Shown here in pieces: positions 56,201 through 61,900 of a stretch of 64,000 nucleotides of DNA (position 1 is the first letter of the stretch; every line of letters begins with the position of its first letter). Position numbers and translations under genes: made by a program. The notes below the pieces were generated by a model. The model worked only from the letters and a program-made list of their open reading frames with translations. It was not told where the DNA came from and did not search any database. The DNA is from Paenibacillus gorillae (GTDB lineage Bacteria; Bacillota; Bacilli; Paenibacillales; Paenibacillaceae), in contig NZ_CBVJ010000027.1 of assembly GCF_000513275.1 (NCBI RefSeq), forward strand, positions 62,001 through 126,000, written 5' to 3'.

Positions 56201-56450
56201 AGGAGCAGTCCGGCATGGGTTCCAAGAGCAGGAAACCTTACTAGAACGATTCGATGTTGTGCTGTATATGAATGGAGCTGCGTCATCAAGCGGGGTGGAA
56301 GGATTAGAGCTTGGCGGGGTATGGGCGTACGACGCTCGGCGCCTCAGCAAGGATGCGGTGCTGGAATGGGCTTCTGCTTATCTGGAGCTGCTGTCTGGCG
56401 TGGTTGCGCAGTATCGCGCTGCAGCAGACAGTGCAGCCTCAAGGGAGTAG
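44298..56450 (+). CDS. Lipo-initiating NRPS: AL-PCP-C-A-PCP-C-A-PCP-C-A-PCP-half C
   Basis: 4050 aa from ATG 44298 (GCGGAGGG upstream). Approximate domains: acyl-AMP ligase 1-575 (TSGSTGDPKG, LTHDMGLIGF, fatty-acyl-AMP-ligase-like); PCP 595-665 (Ser628); C 690-1115 (HHIITDG); A 1138-1625; PCP (Ser1677); C 1732-2155 (HHIAADG); A 2182-2690; PCP (Ser2744); C 2798-3225 (HHIVTDG); A 3246-3745; PCP (Ser3791); then about 200 residues resembling only the C-terminal lobe of a C domain. Specificity residues read by eye are DGFFLGVVFK (one change from a known Ile code), DVWHFSLVDK (Ser, as EntF) and DVWHFSLVDK (Ser). There is no epimerase, thioesterase or reductase. The product should be an N-acyl Ile/Val-Ser-Ser chain passed on to the KS protein downstream. 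Confidence 0.93.
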   Translation: MKSIRNLSGVLLARKENDAGILFCESGQERYLSYKQLLTSSRRALHLLRQRGLKPGDFAVMQTENNERFILLFWACVLGGIIPVPVTGARTDEGRNKLIQVCKQLEDPRLLCDEEIWPGIQSYALKHGEGETLTLLESGSVSIIEVLTAAADEGCPEADLHDAAETDTAFIQFTSGSTGDPKGVVLTHGNLLSNMAAIIRGAKSTERDSSLSWLPLTHDMGLIGFHLSPLYGGMNQLHLPTSTFVLHPMKWLELTHKHRVTCLSSPNFGYVHFLQHWKPEGSADWDLSCVRLIFNGAEPISSAHCREFLKAMKPYGLKGNCIFPVYGLAEASLAVTFPGTEEHLSSVKLERQSLAVGQPVRIAKHEDHTSIEIVELGFPVEDCEVRICDEAGNAAAAGIIGLIHIRGGNVTSGYYKRPDVNKKMISRDGWLNTGDLGFQLEGRLYVTGRLKDVIFVNGQNVYPHDLEALISVLKGAEIGKTAIAAVQDDTTKRDEIAVFIQHRGKVSGFVPLMSEVRRILNGSAGLDVAYVVPVRRIPKTTSGKIQRYVLAEALRQGEFAEVLDDLAVLEAAAALERCAVEDGAALHSDIGLEPASGTEQRILSIWREVLKKDYISREDGFLVQGGNSLKAAYAAARLQETFGVELTLTELFLHDKVSSLAALLEQKVQEGTSADFVAAPLITKAVEQKVYPATLAQKRLFLLEELNPGLLNYHLPFVVQVKGPLDIEVFRSAWRSLIDRHPALRTSFYREEDHVMQRIDQVVELPFVVVDGSGWTAEELILYQRSFLQPFSLGQAPLLRMELIRMENESSILLLDMHHIITDGTSMGILMSDLMRFYEGNIAEPLSIHSGDIALWEEAGRNGGWLEQQKLYWQEIFGDGVPSITLPSTYPRPQSPSYRGAIEAFELEPGLAESLRELARSQGVTLYTVLLSIYYTLLAKYSGQSDIVVGTAAARRMRPELQSVVGMFVNMIPIRLHGQSGIRFDHWLKQVHVNVLTALGNGDVPYEEIAELANVKREYGRNPLFDSVFTLQNMELPEWRSKDVVYTRQAMDSGSAKFDLTWECVDTGAGIEFSLEYALDLYDKRTAAGWARHYIALAQAVAAQPHSTLGELDPVDEQERELLFQRSRSSAVSIQDLSLHRLFERQVRETPQKIAVEMGNLAYTYSELNEHANRFARILESRGITPGAKVALLLQRSPNMIAAILAVLKAGAVYVPIDPQYPEERIMFMLQDTEARVIVASAETIELSNRAAGDSIHVVNMDELHTRRVDESGHNLDNDSSADALAYVMYTSGSTGKPKGIMTTHRNVSRIAVYTDYVNISEHDALLQLSNYAFDGSTFDVYGALLNGAKLTLVGEEEVADVLSLGELIEEKGITVFFVTTALFNTLVDHGLEALRGLRHILFGGERASVPHIRKALRTLGPGVLLHVYGPTETTVFASCYPITESWSEQGQATVPIGKPIACSETLVLNEQGRLQPDWVPGELWIAGDGVALGYVNLPEQTALKFRPHPFRQGETVYRTGDLVRRLPDGNLEFLDRIDSQVKLRGYRIELGEIESRLLECTGVKEAFVTLIENDGAPYLCAYIVAEQAEEQASMKSQLTGKLPAFMIPTAIVQLEKLPLNGSGKVDKKSLPAPERTVQHEAPATETEIIVAGLWQEVLHAEKVGVLDHFFEYGGHSLKAASLTSAIYRHCGVRMPLQEIFKLPTVREQAAWIDKAAKEAYEPITGVPKAASYPLSPPQRRMILAESMANIGLTYHIPLVLKLSGTVDESRIEPALQKLVDRHEPLRTSYHWIDGVPAQIVHDSAVFVLQRAELTETPLLECARQFFQPLELTAAPLLAACYCRAASEGAEAYLLFNIHHIAADGISVKLLLEDLTAFIEGAELAPPALHYKDYANWQAQQSDSEQDKASRAFWREQLAKLPAPLDVPLDHPRGDRQTFAGDTYTFHIPAALTLQLKETAANAGASLNSLLFAAYALLLKGTANQSEFVIGSLAAGRAHPDTDRMIGMFNQFLPIVMQVADEMPFTALLGETHGRLLAAYSHGDVSFEHMMEAAGDHHDPSRNPLFDTMLILHNQFEDEKLAVQGNGWSMEPLSVSHGTSKLDFKLDLYSDGESGLRAELEYNTGLFHRDTMERLAARLLYILEQTAARPDLICGDVDMTTPIEEEAFAAWNDTGNAYPVDQTIHGWFAESARRWPNRTAVRSVEGTLTYEELDDRAERMAAVLRSKGVAIETIVPIAAQRSLSMMITILAVLKAGGAYLPIDPEHPPERIRGILEDSGAKLLLAGAKWMHALPYFEGETLDLDDLAAAASELPLGEGKVNLPSQAGSEHLAYVIYTSGSTGKPKGVMVEHRAVINRLNWMQKAYPLNEDDVILQKTPITFDVSVWELFWWSFAGASLYLLEPGGEKEPSLLLRTIEEQAVTVMHFVPSMLGVFLPYAADSRRGGELHSLRYVFASGEALKPRHAAGFYSLMDRGGSGCRLINLYGPTEATVDVSYYDCPDIQASTIPIGKPIHNIRLYIVDEGMKPQPIGVSGELCIAGAGLARGYYNRPDLTEQSFVPNPFTAGEKLYRTGDRARWLPDGNIEYLGRFDHQVKLRGLRIECGEIEHALLLQAEVLDAVVKTVTDAAGEPSLCAYLVTADGGLAQEGSLRAALQGLLPEYMIPSYFIAMEAFPLSPSGKVDRGRLPQPHFAASLACGGEPPVTPTEQQLAELWQTVLGLNAGEPDTQAALGRDAHFFQLGGHSLRAAQLAGLIEQRYGTAFAMKDVFGAPLLREMAIRIDNAPPNRPAFITRAADRPFYPLSLAQNRLFVLQQLYPDSTAYNLPLALNLRGKLDQDRLREAIQGLIDRHEPLRTSFDWIDGKPTQHVHDRVSFQLSKHLLLEAADLNIFARTVVRPFDLRKAPLIRAFLATDGESRHTLLLDMHHIVTDGVSMNVMASDFEQLYRGRSLQPLAVHYKDAAVWQQEWMASEARVQQEQYWAFRLAGMLPVLQLPTDYPRPQEQSFEGAKLAVQIPAELAQGIGTAAEQWGVTPFHIWLAAYHALLHLMTGQDDHIVGTPTAGRFHPATESLVGMFVNTLPIRSEPSGDLPFRDFAWQIKETMLAALDNSLLPFEHMVTMLDVPRDLSRNPLFDTMFVMQHMESGQAAADALQFEAQVPDNRVSKLDLTFEIADQGAKGTALTIEYATALFNEDSIRRMTEWYFRIISLALAEPEIPLAVIGLLDDKTAEMMSRQFNRTEVPYASGDTIEVYLERQAVQTPQAVAVVAETGQLTYAELNHRSNRMAQTIRKQGIKREERVAIVMDRSLEMMIAIFGVLKAGGAYVPVAPSLPAERIRYMLDNSEAKLVLTKGSVPEGLETLVPCIDVHEALAQEQDDSPVEKLHDSRTLAYVLYTSGSTGLPKGVMIEHHSVVNRIGWMQKQYGLDASGVILQKTPITFDVSVWELFWWSFAGAKLVLLPPGGEKNPVLMLDTIERHGVTTMHFVPSMLHLFLEHSGLLRGEARLESLRYVFASGEALTVDQVRRFRERIGIPYDTRLVNLYGPTEATVDVTYYDCSEGDLPIQVPIGKPIDNTSLYILSEGGKLQPVGIAGELCISGAGLGRGYIGRPDLTGEKFVENPYTAGNLMYRTGDLARWLPDGTIEYLGRIDHQVKIRGQRIECGEIEHVLLQHPAVSEAVVMKRNHASGSEALCAYIVGSEAVDHGELRDFAALRLPDYMVPSTVIELPAMPLSTNGKIDRKALPEPKLESDSGTLFVEAASDIERAITAVWREILNRDDFGIHHRFFDVGGDSLLLVRVHQRLEDLYPGALGVTDLFTYPTILSLANYLESRNRELASWSWSGLPVADDCVNSSYTTERIGSVQFQVDTMVSQELAELAISRSVTVEALAYAVYLYFWRGESGINRLVLPAMTDNGLIAPKEIDFVEVRNFDTLLHHAAKRVSAGDCYSARQIRKQPQADAGFTLFPLFAGAVRHGFQEQETLLERFDVVLYMNGAASSSGVEGLELGGVWAYDARRLSKDAVLEWASAYLELLSGVVAQYRAAADSAASRE
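51411..51485 (+). repeat. Near-identical adenylation segment (copy 1 of 2)
   Basis: This segment of the second A domain and 54582-54656 of the third are nearly identical DNA. They include an unbroken 24-bp match around GAGCTGTTCTGGTGGAGC and the same codons for FDVSVWELFWWSFAGA. It reflects module duplication or gene conversion between the two Ser modules. Confidence 0.75.
54582..54656 (+). repeat. Near-identical adenylation segment (copy 2 of 2)
   Basis: This is the partner of 51411-51485. It encodes the specificity region of the third A domain. Confidence 0.75.
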
Positions 56451-56517
56451 CGTGTCCCAAACCGGGCTGCGCCCAGCCCAAAGATACATCTGACAGAAGG
56501 AAGAAAGGAGCTTTGCT

Positions 56518-57372
56518 GTGAAAAAAGTATTGTTCATGATAGGGAATATTGCGCTCTATCTCGGGGTCTTTTATGCGCTGCTCTATCTGCTCCGCTCTAC
56601 TTACAATTACGAAGCGACGCTGAACTTCGCCAAGTTTCTGGATGTTAACCCGGCCATGTTTATGGTCGTTCTGTTCACGCTGATTACACTTGTGTACGTG
56701 ATTATTTTCCGTATTAAAGGATGGATCTGGCCCCGTGCGGAAAAAAACCTGTTCCGTGCAGCAGGCTTCAGGCGGCTGAGTGCCTCGCGCGTCTTGCTGA
56801 TGATTGCTCTGGGGCTTGCAGGAAGTCTATTCAGCATCGGACTGATCGTCATTGATGATATTGCGAAACAGTTTCCGTCCATTCCTGCACTGGTCGACGA
56901 TCTGATCAGGGGAGATTCCATCTGGTACGTCATTTTAGGCGCTGGTTTGATTGGTCCCGCATTTGAAGAAATATTGTTCAGAGGCCTGATTTTTAATGAG
57001 CTTCGGAGGGTTATGCCGGTATATGTAGCCTTGGTACTGCAGGCTGCGGCTTACGCCTACTTCCAGCCCAGTGCAGCACTTTCCGTCATCAGCATCGGTT
57101 CGGGTCTAATTTATGGAGTATTGTATTTACGCACCGGGTCGCTGTGGGCACCGATTCTGGTACAGAATACGGCAATGAGCACCATCTTTCTATTTAAATA
57201 CATTGGATTCTACGAATGGTTTGGCAAGCTGGGCGACGTTTGGCTGTATATCATTACAGCGCTCTGTCTGGCTGCGTTGATAGGAGGTTCCGTCTATGTT
57301 TGGCGGACCCCTGGCAACAGCAGGATCAGCGAACGTACTGGCGGCAGCACAAAAGGGGGTCTGACTTCATGA
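56518..57372 (+). CDS. CPBP (CAAX-type) intramembrane protein 1
   Basis: 284 aa, GTG start with AAAGGAG nine bases upstream, seven to eight hydrophobic segments. Motif 1 of the CPBP/Abi family, EExxxR, is intact (FEEILFRG; Glu150, Glu151, Arg155). The later motifs, normally with catalytic histidines (FxxxH and HxxxN/B), read AYAYFQ and LVQNTAMS, so both histidines are replaced by other residues, Gln in the second. It may be a catalytically dead member. It lies 67 bp after the NRPS and overlaps the next gene by four bases (ATGA). In peptide clusters such proteins act in immunity or processing. Confidence 0.82.
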   Translation: MKKVLFMIGNIALYLGVFYALLYLLRSTYNYEATLNFAKFLDVNPAMFMVVLFTLITLVYVIIFRIKGWIWPRAEKNLFRAAGFRRLSASRVLLMIALGLAGSLFSIGLIVIDDIAKQFPSIPALVDDLIRGDSIWYVILGAGLIGPAFEEILFRGLIFNELRRVMPVYVALVLQAAAYAYFQPSAALSVISIGSGLIYGVLYLRTGSLWAPILVQNTAMSTIFLFKYIGFYEWFGKLGDVWLYIITALCLAALIGGSVYVWRTPGNSRISERTGGSTKGGLTS

Positions 57373-58178
57373 AGGCATGGGGAATGATGCTGGCTCGGGC
57401 AGCCGTTGTGATCGGTCTGTATTTTGCATGGTTTTTCACGGCGACGACATTATTTTTCGATTACGTGTACCCCAGAAGCACCTGGTTTGAACAAAACACA
57501 GTAACCGTCATTATCTTAAATGATCTGGTGGGGTTGCCGCTCATGGTGCTGGCCTGGAGGTTCATATTCAAAGAAAACTTGTTTAAGGCAGCTAAGTTCC
57601 GCGTGATGAGCGGCAAATCGGTGGCGATCGCTTTATGGATCGGACTTGGCGCCGGTCTGTTTACAGTCGCTTTCTCCCGGCTGCCCGCCATTGCTTCGGA
57701 CGAGTATAAGTTCCGCGAATTGTTTGATTACCTAAATCGTGCGGAATGGTATGTATTTCTGATTTTCTTGATTCTCGGAAATATTTACAAGGAAACGTTG
57801 TTTAGAGGCATTTTGATGAATACATTCAGACGCGTACTCCCGGTATGGACCGCAATTGTGATTCAGGGCGTGCTGTACGGAGCGTTATTTTTCTTCGGAG
57901 ACATTCCGCTTTCGCTGTATGGTTTTCTCGGTGCCGTTATTTTTGCGCTGCTGTATGTTTGGTTTAAATCCATCTGGGCTCCAATTGCCGCGCAAGTTGC
58001 TTGTCAAGGCAGCCAGTACCTTCTGTGGCACTACGGGCCGGAGACGACAGACGTCAGCGTGATGTCCATCGTAATGGCAACGGCGGCCGCCATGATTACA
58101 ATTGGCATATTCCTTGCGGTTAAGCATCGCTCTTCAATCTCTCCGCGGCCGCCTTCTGAGGCGGTGAAGTCGGCGTGA
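57369..58178 (+). CDS. CPBP (CAAX-type) intramembrane protein 2
   Basis: 269 aa from ATG 57369, which overlaps the stop of the first CPBP gene and follows AAGGGGG. The frame extends further upstream but is not supported. There are about eight hydrophobic segments. Motif 1 reads YKETLFRG (Lys141, Glu142, Arg146), so the first catalytic glutamate is replaced by lysine. Motifs 2 and 3 read LYGALFF and AAQVACQG without the histidines. This copy is the most degenerate of the three. It overlaps the third gene by GTGA, so all three are translationally coupled. Confidence 0.82.
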   Translation: MKAWGMMLARAAVVIGLYFAWFFTATTLFFDYVYPRSTWFEQNTVTVIILNDLVGLPLMVLAWRFIFKENLFKAAKFRVMSGKSVAIALWIGLGAGLFTVAFSRLPAIASDEYKFRELFDYLNRAEWYVFLIFLILGNIYKETLFRGILMNTFRRVLPVWTAIVIQGVLYGALFFFGDIPLSLYGFLGAVIFALLYVWFKSIWAPIAAQVACQGSQYLLWHYGPETTDVSVMSIVMATAAAMITIGIFLAVKHRSSISPRPPSEAVKSA

Positions 58179-58978
58179 AGGGATTAAGGATAGCGGGAAA
58201 CAGCCTCTTATATTTGGTCATTTATGCAGCGATTGTGATGCTTGTAAATCAAGTGCTTTATAACTGGATCAGCGACCCCGGGCTGAAAGACTGGATTGAA
58301 AGCAATTCAGGCATTGTGCTGATAGTATCCAATATTATAGTGCTGGGACTCTATCTTCCGCTGCTGCGCTGGCAAAAAATTACGTTAAGGGACTTGGGCT
58401 TTTCTCCTGCCCGCAGCGGATCGATGCTGCTCTCCGCAGGAACGGGGGTCTGGCTGGGCCTGTTCATCGCTTCGTTTACCCGTCTCCCGTGGATTCAAAC
58501 CGCTTTTCCAGCGATTTCGGATCTGGTCGCATTTGTAGCTGGCGGCAGCCTGATTATTTTTGTACTCGGCAGCTTGCTGCTAGGGTCTTTGCTGGAGGAA
58601 TGGCTATTTAGAGGGATGCTGTTCCATACGCTGCGTCAGCGTCTTTCGGTTCCGTGGACAGTTTTGCTCCAGGCCGTCATGTTCGGCGCGGTATTTATGA
58701 ATGTGACGATTGGCGCATTTGCAGCGTTGGGCGCGATTGTATACGGTGCCGTTCGTACCGGCTCTCGTTCGCTCTGGGGCTCGCTTGCGGCCCATCTGTG
58801 CAGCACAGGCACCTTGTATATCGTCCTGCAATGGGCAGGCGATTGGCAATCCGGTACGCTCGGATTAATAACTCTGGTCAGCGGACTTGGCATCGCGGTT
58901 CATGTGTCCCTTTTGCTGCGGAGAAATGGCGAAAGGGCGGGAATAGAACAGGTCGTCAGTGATTCTATTACTAGCTAG
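58175..58978 (+). CDS. CPBP (CAAX-type) intramembrane protein 3
   Basis: 267 aa from GTG 58175, overlapping the stop of CPBP 2. It has about eight hydrophobic segments. EExxxR is intact (LEEWLFRG; Glu141, Glu142, Arg146), and the third-motif histidine is kept (LAAHLCSTG). The second-motif histidine is replaced (MFGAVFM). Its stop lies 12 bp before the KS-NRPS start, so the coupled block runs straight into the next synthase. The three copies are diverged paralogs, not recent duplicates. Confidence 0.82.
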   Translation: MKGLRIAGNSLLYLVIYAAIVMLVNQVLYNWISDPGLKDWIESNSGIVLIVSNIIVLGLYLPLLRWQKITLRDLGFSPARSGSMLLSAGTGVWLGLFIASFTRLPWIQTAFPAISDLVAFVAGGSLIIFVLGSLLLGSLLEEWLFRGMLFHTLRQRLSVPWTVLLQAVMFGAVFMNVTIGAFAALGAIVYGAVRTGSRSLWGSLAAHLCSTGTLYIVLQWAGDWQSGTLGLITLVSGLGIAVHVSLLLRRNGERAGIEQVVSDSITS

Positions 58979-58990
58979 GGGGAAGACGCC

Positions 58991-61900
58991 ATGTTTCAAC
59001 TGGATTTGCTAGATTCCAAAAAAGAGACATTAAGGAAGAAGGAGCGGAGCGGGGGCTCCGTCTCCAATGTTTCCCTCAAGGATATTGCGATTATCGGGAT
59101 ATCTGCCAAGCTGCCGCGTGCAGAATCGCACGAGGCCTTCTGGGAGCTGCTGCGGAGCGGCCAAGATCTGATAGCCGGTTTTCCGGATTCCCGCAAGGAG
59201 GAATTGAAGCCGTATTTGCGTCGTATGGAGGCGCAATACGGCTCTGTCTCCTTTTTTGACGGGGCATATATTGAAGATATTTCAGGCTTTGATTATTCCT
59301 TTTTCCGGCTTTCTCCCAAGGAAGCCTCGCTAATGAGTCCGGCGCAGCGTTTATTCCTACAGACAGCCTGGGGAGCTCTTGAGAATGCGGGGTATGGGGG
59401 AAATGCGCTGCATGGTTCGCGCACTGGCGTCTTTATCGGCCATAACGGGGACGCTCTGCATGATTACAAACGGATGATTGAAGCACTGGACCCGGATGCC
59501 TTATCGATGGCGGCTCCCGGCAATCTGAGCTCCATGATACCGAGCCGTATTTCTTACTTGCTTAATTTGCGCGGCCCGGTGATCAGCGTCGATACCGCCT
59601 GTTCCTCCTCGCTGGTAGCGGTCCATCTTGCATGCCAATCGATCCGCAGCGGCGAATGCGAGACAGCGATAGCTGGCAGCGTCAAAGTTAATTTGCTGCC
59701 GCTGGATACGGGTATAAGGCTTGGTATTGAGTCCAGTGACAACAGAGCCAGAACGTTCGACGACTCGGCAGACGGAACAGGTATCGGCGAAGGCGTGATT
59801 GCGCTGATGCTGAAGCCGTTGGCCCGCGCGCAGGAGGACGGTGACCCGATTTATGCCGTCATCAAAGGCAGTGCCATGAATCAGGACGGCAGCTCGGTCG
59901 GCATTACCGCTCCTAATGCTCTAGCACAGGAGGATGTTATTGCGCGCGCCTGGCAGGATGCGGACATTGATCCCGAGACGGTTACGTATATGGAGGCACA
60001 CGGTACAGGAACTTCGCTTGGCGACCCTATCGAAATTGACGGGCTTACCCGCGCCTTCCGGCGATATACCGATAAACGGGGATTTTGTGCTATCGGCTCG
60101 CTGAAGACCAATATCGGTCATCTCGACCATGCTGCGGGTATTGCAGGGCTGCTCAAGGCAGTCCTGTCGCTTGCTCATAAGCAGCTTCCGCCAAGTCTTC
60201 ATTACCGTTCACCGAACCGCAACATCCCGTTTATAGATTCTCCTGTCTATGTCAATGACGAATTGACGCCATGGGAGACAGACGGCGAAGCAAGAAGATC
60301 TGGAGTTAGCGCGTTCGGTATGAGCGGGACGAATTGCCATGTGGTGCTGGAGGAGGCTCCTGACCGGATGCCATCAAGTCCATCGGACAGAGCAGAGCTG
60401 TTCTGCTTGTCCGCGCATAGTATGACGGCGCTGGAGCGGCTCGTGCTGCAGATGCGGGACTGGACTGGGCAGCAGCATGGCGATGAACGCCATAGCCTCG
60501 CCGACCTCTGCTACACCTTGGCTGTCGGGCGCGGAGTTCATCGGTATCGCCTGGCGATTGCGGTAACCAGCTTGGAAGAGCTTGTTCAGACCTTGAATGC
60601 CATCGTCGAGAACGGCCTTACCAATATTGTGTCGTCAAACGTCCGTTTTGGGACAGTGGATCAGGCAGTGGGTGGAAATAATCTTCCAGAAGAATTGGAA
60701 AATAAAGGGTTGAAATTGGCCCAGCGTTACGTGGACGGAGACGAGATCAACTGGCAGGAGATTTATCGTGGACAGCGACGGCAGCGTCTGCCGCTCCCGA
60801 CTTATCCGTTCGATTCTCACCGTTGCTGGGTGGAGGAAGCACGCGGCCGATCGGCGCTTCAAACACCGTTTGCCGCATGGAGCAGTGAATCGCTTACTGG
60901 GGATATTCCAGAGGAGCTTCAACGAGAAATGAACGAGACGTTTGCCAAATGGCAAGCAGCGCTGGAGCAGATTGGAGGAAAACCGAGTCCGCGGCGCGGT
61001 ATTGCATTAACCGGAGAGCGCTCCGGCCTAGAATGGGAGCAGCGTATTGCAGATATCTGGGGAGAGCTGCTTGGTTATGACGAATTGCCAGTAAATGCCG
61101 ACTTTTACGAGCTTGGCGGAGATTCCATTATTGCGCTCAAAATTGTAAATCGTCTTAGCGAGCTGACAGGTGTTCGCGTTCAGGCGGCCGATTTGCTCGG
61201 GCATAGTGGTCTGCCTTCGTTTACCGCCCTAATCGAGCAGCGGGTTAAGGAGAGCAGCGCGGCAACCCTGCTAATAACGAACGCCCGGCACGAAGAGCCT
61301 TACTCTTTGTCCGGCGCTCGGCTGGAGCCGATTCCAAAGGCAGAGCTGCAGGAGCACTATCCGGTGACATCCCCGCAGAAACGCATGTATTTGCAGCAGC
61401 AAGCGGTGCCGGATGACCGCAGCTACAATTTGCCTGAATTGCTGCACTTGAACGGAGCTATTGATCCAGAGCGGCTGGAGGCTGTCCTGCAAGCCATTGT
61501 TGAGCGTCACGAGAGTCTTCGCACCACCTTCCATGTGATCGACGGGGAGATCAGGCAACGTATTCATCCTGCTATTCCTTTCCGCCTGATTACGATGGAG
61601 GTCGATGAAGATGCTGCGGACGGCGTACTGCAAAGCTTGTTCCAGCCGTTCAGCCTCGATACGGCCCCGCTGCTCCGCGCAGCCTTGCTGACGCTGGGCC
61701 CAGAGCGCCATATGCTGTTTCTTGATATGCATCATATTGCATCCGACGGGATGTCTGCGGGCATTCTTTTGTCTGATCTGATGACTTTATATCAGGGGGG
61801 TTCCTTGCCGCCCCTGTCGCTGCAGCACAAGGATTATGCAGTATGGCAAGAGGGCAGGCCGCTTTCCGGGAACGCCGAACGTTATTGGCGCGAGCAATGC

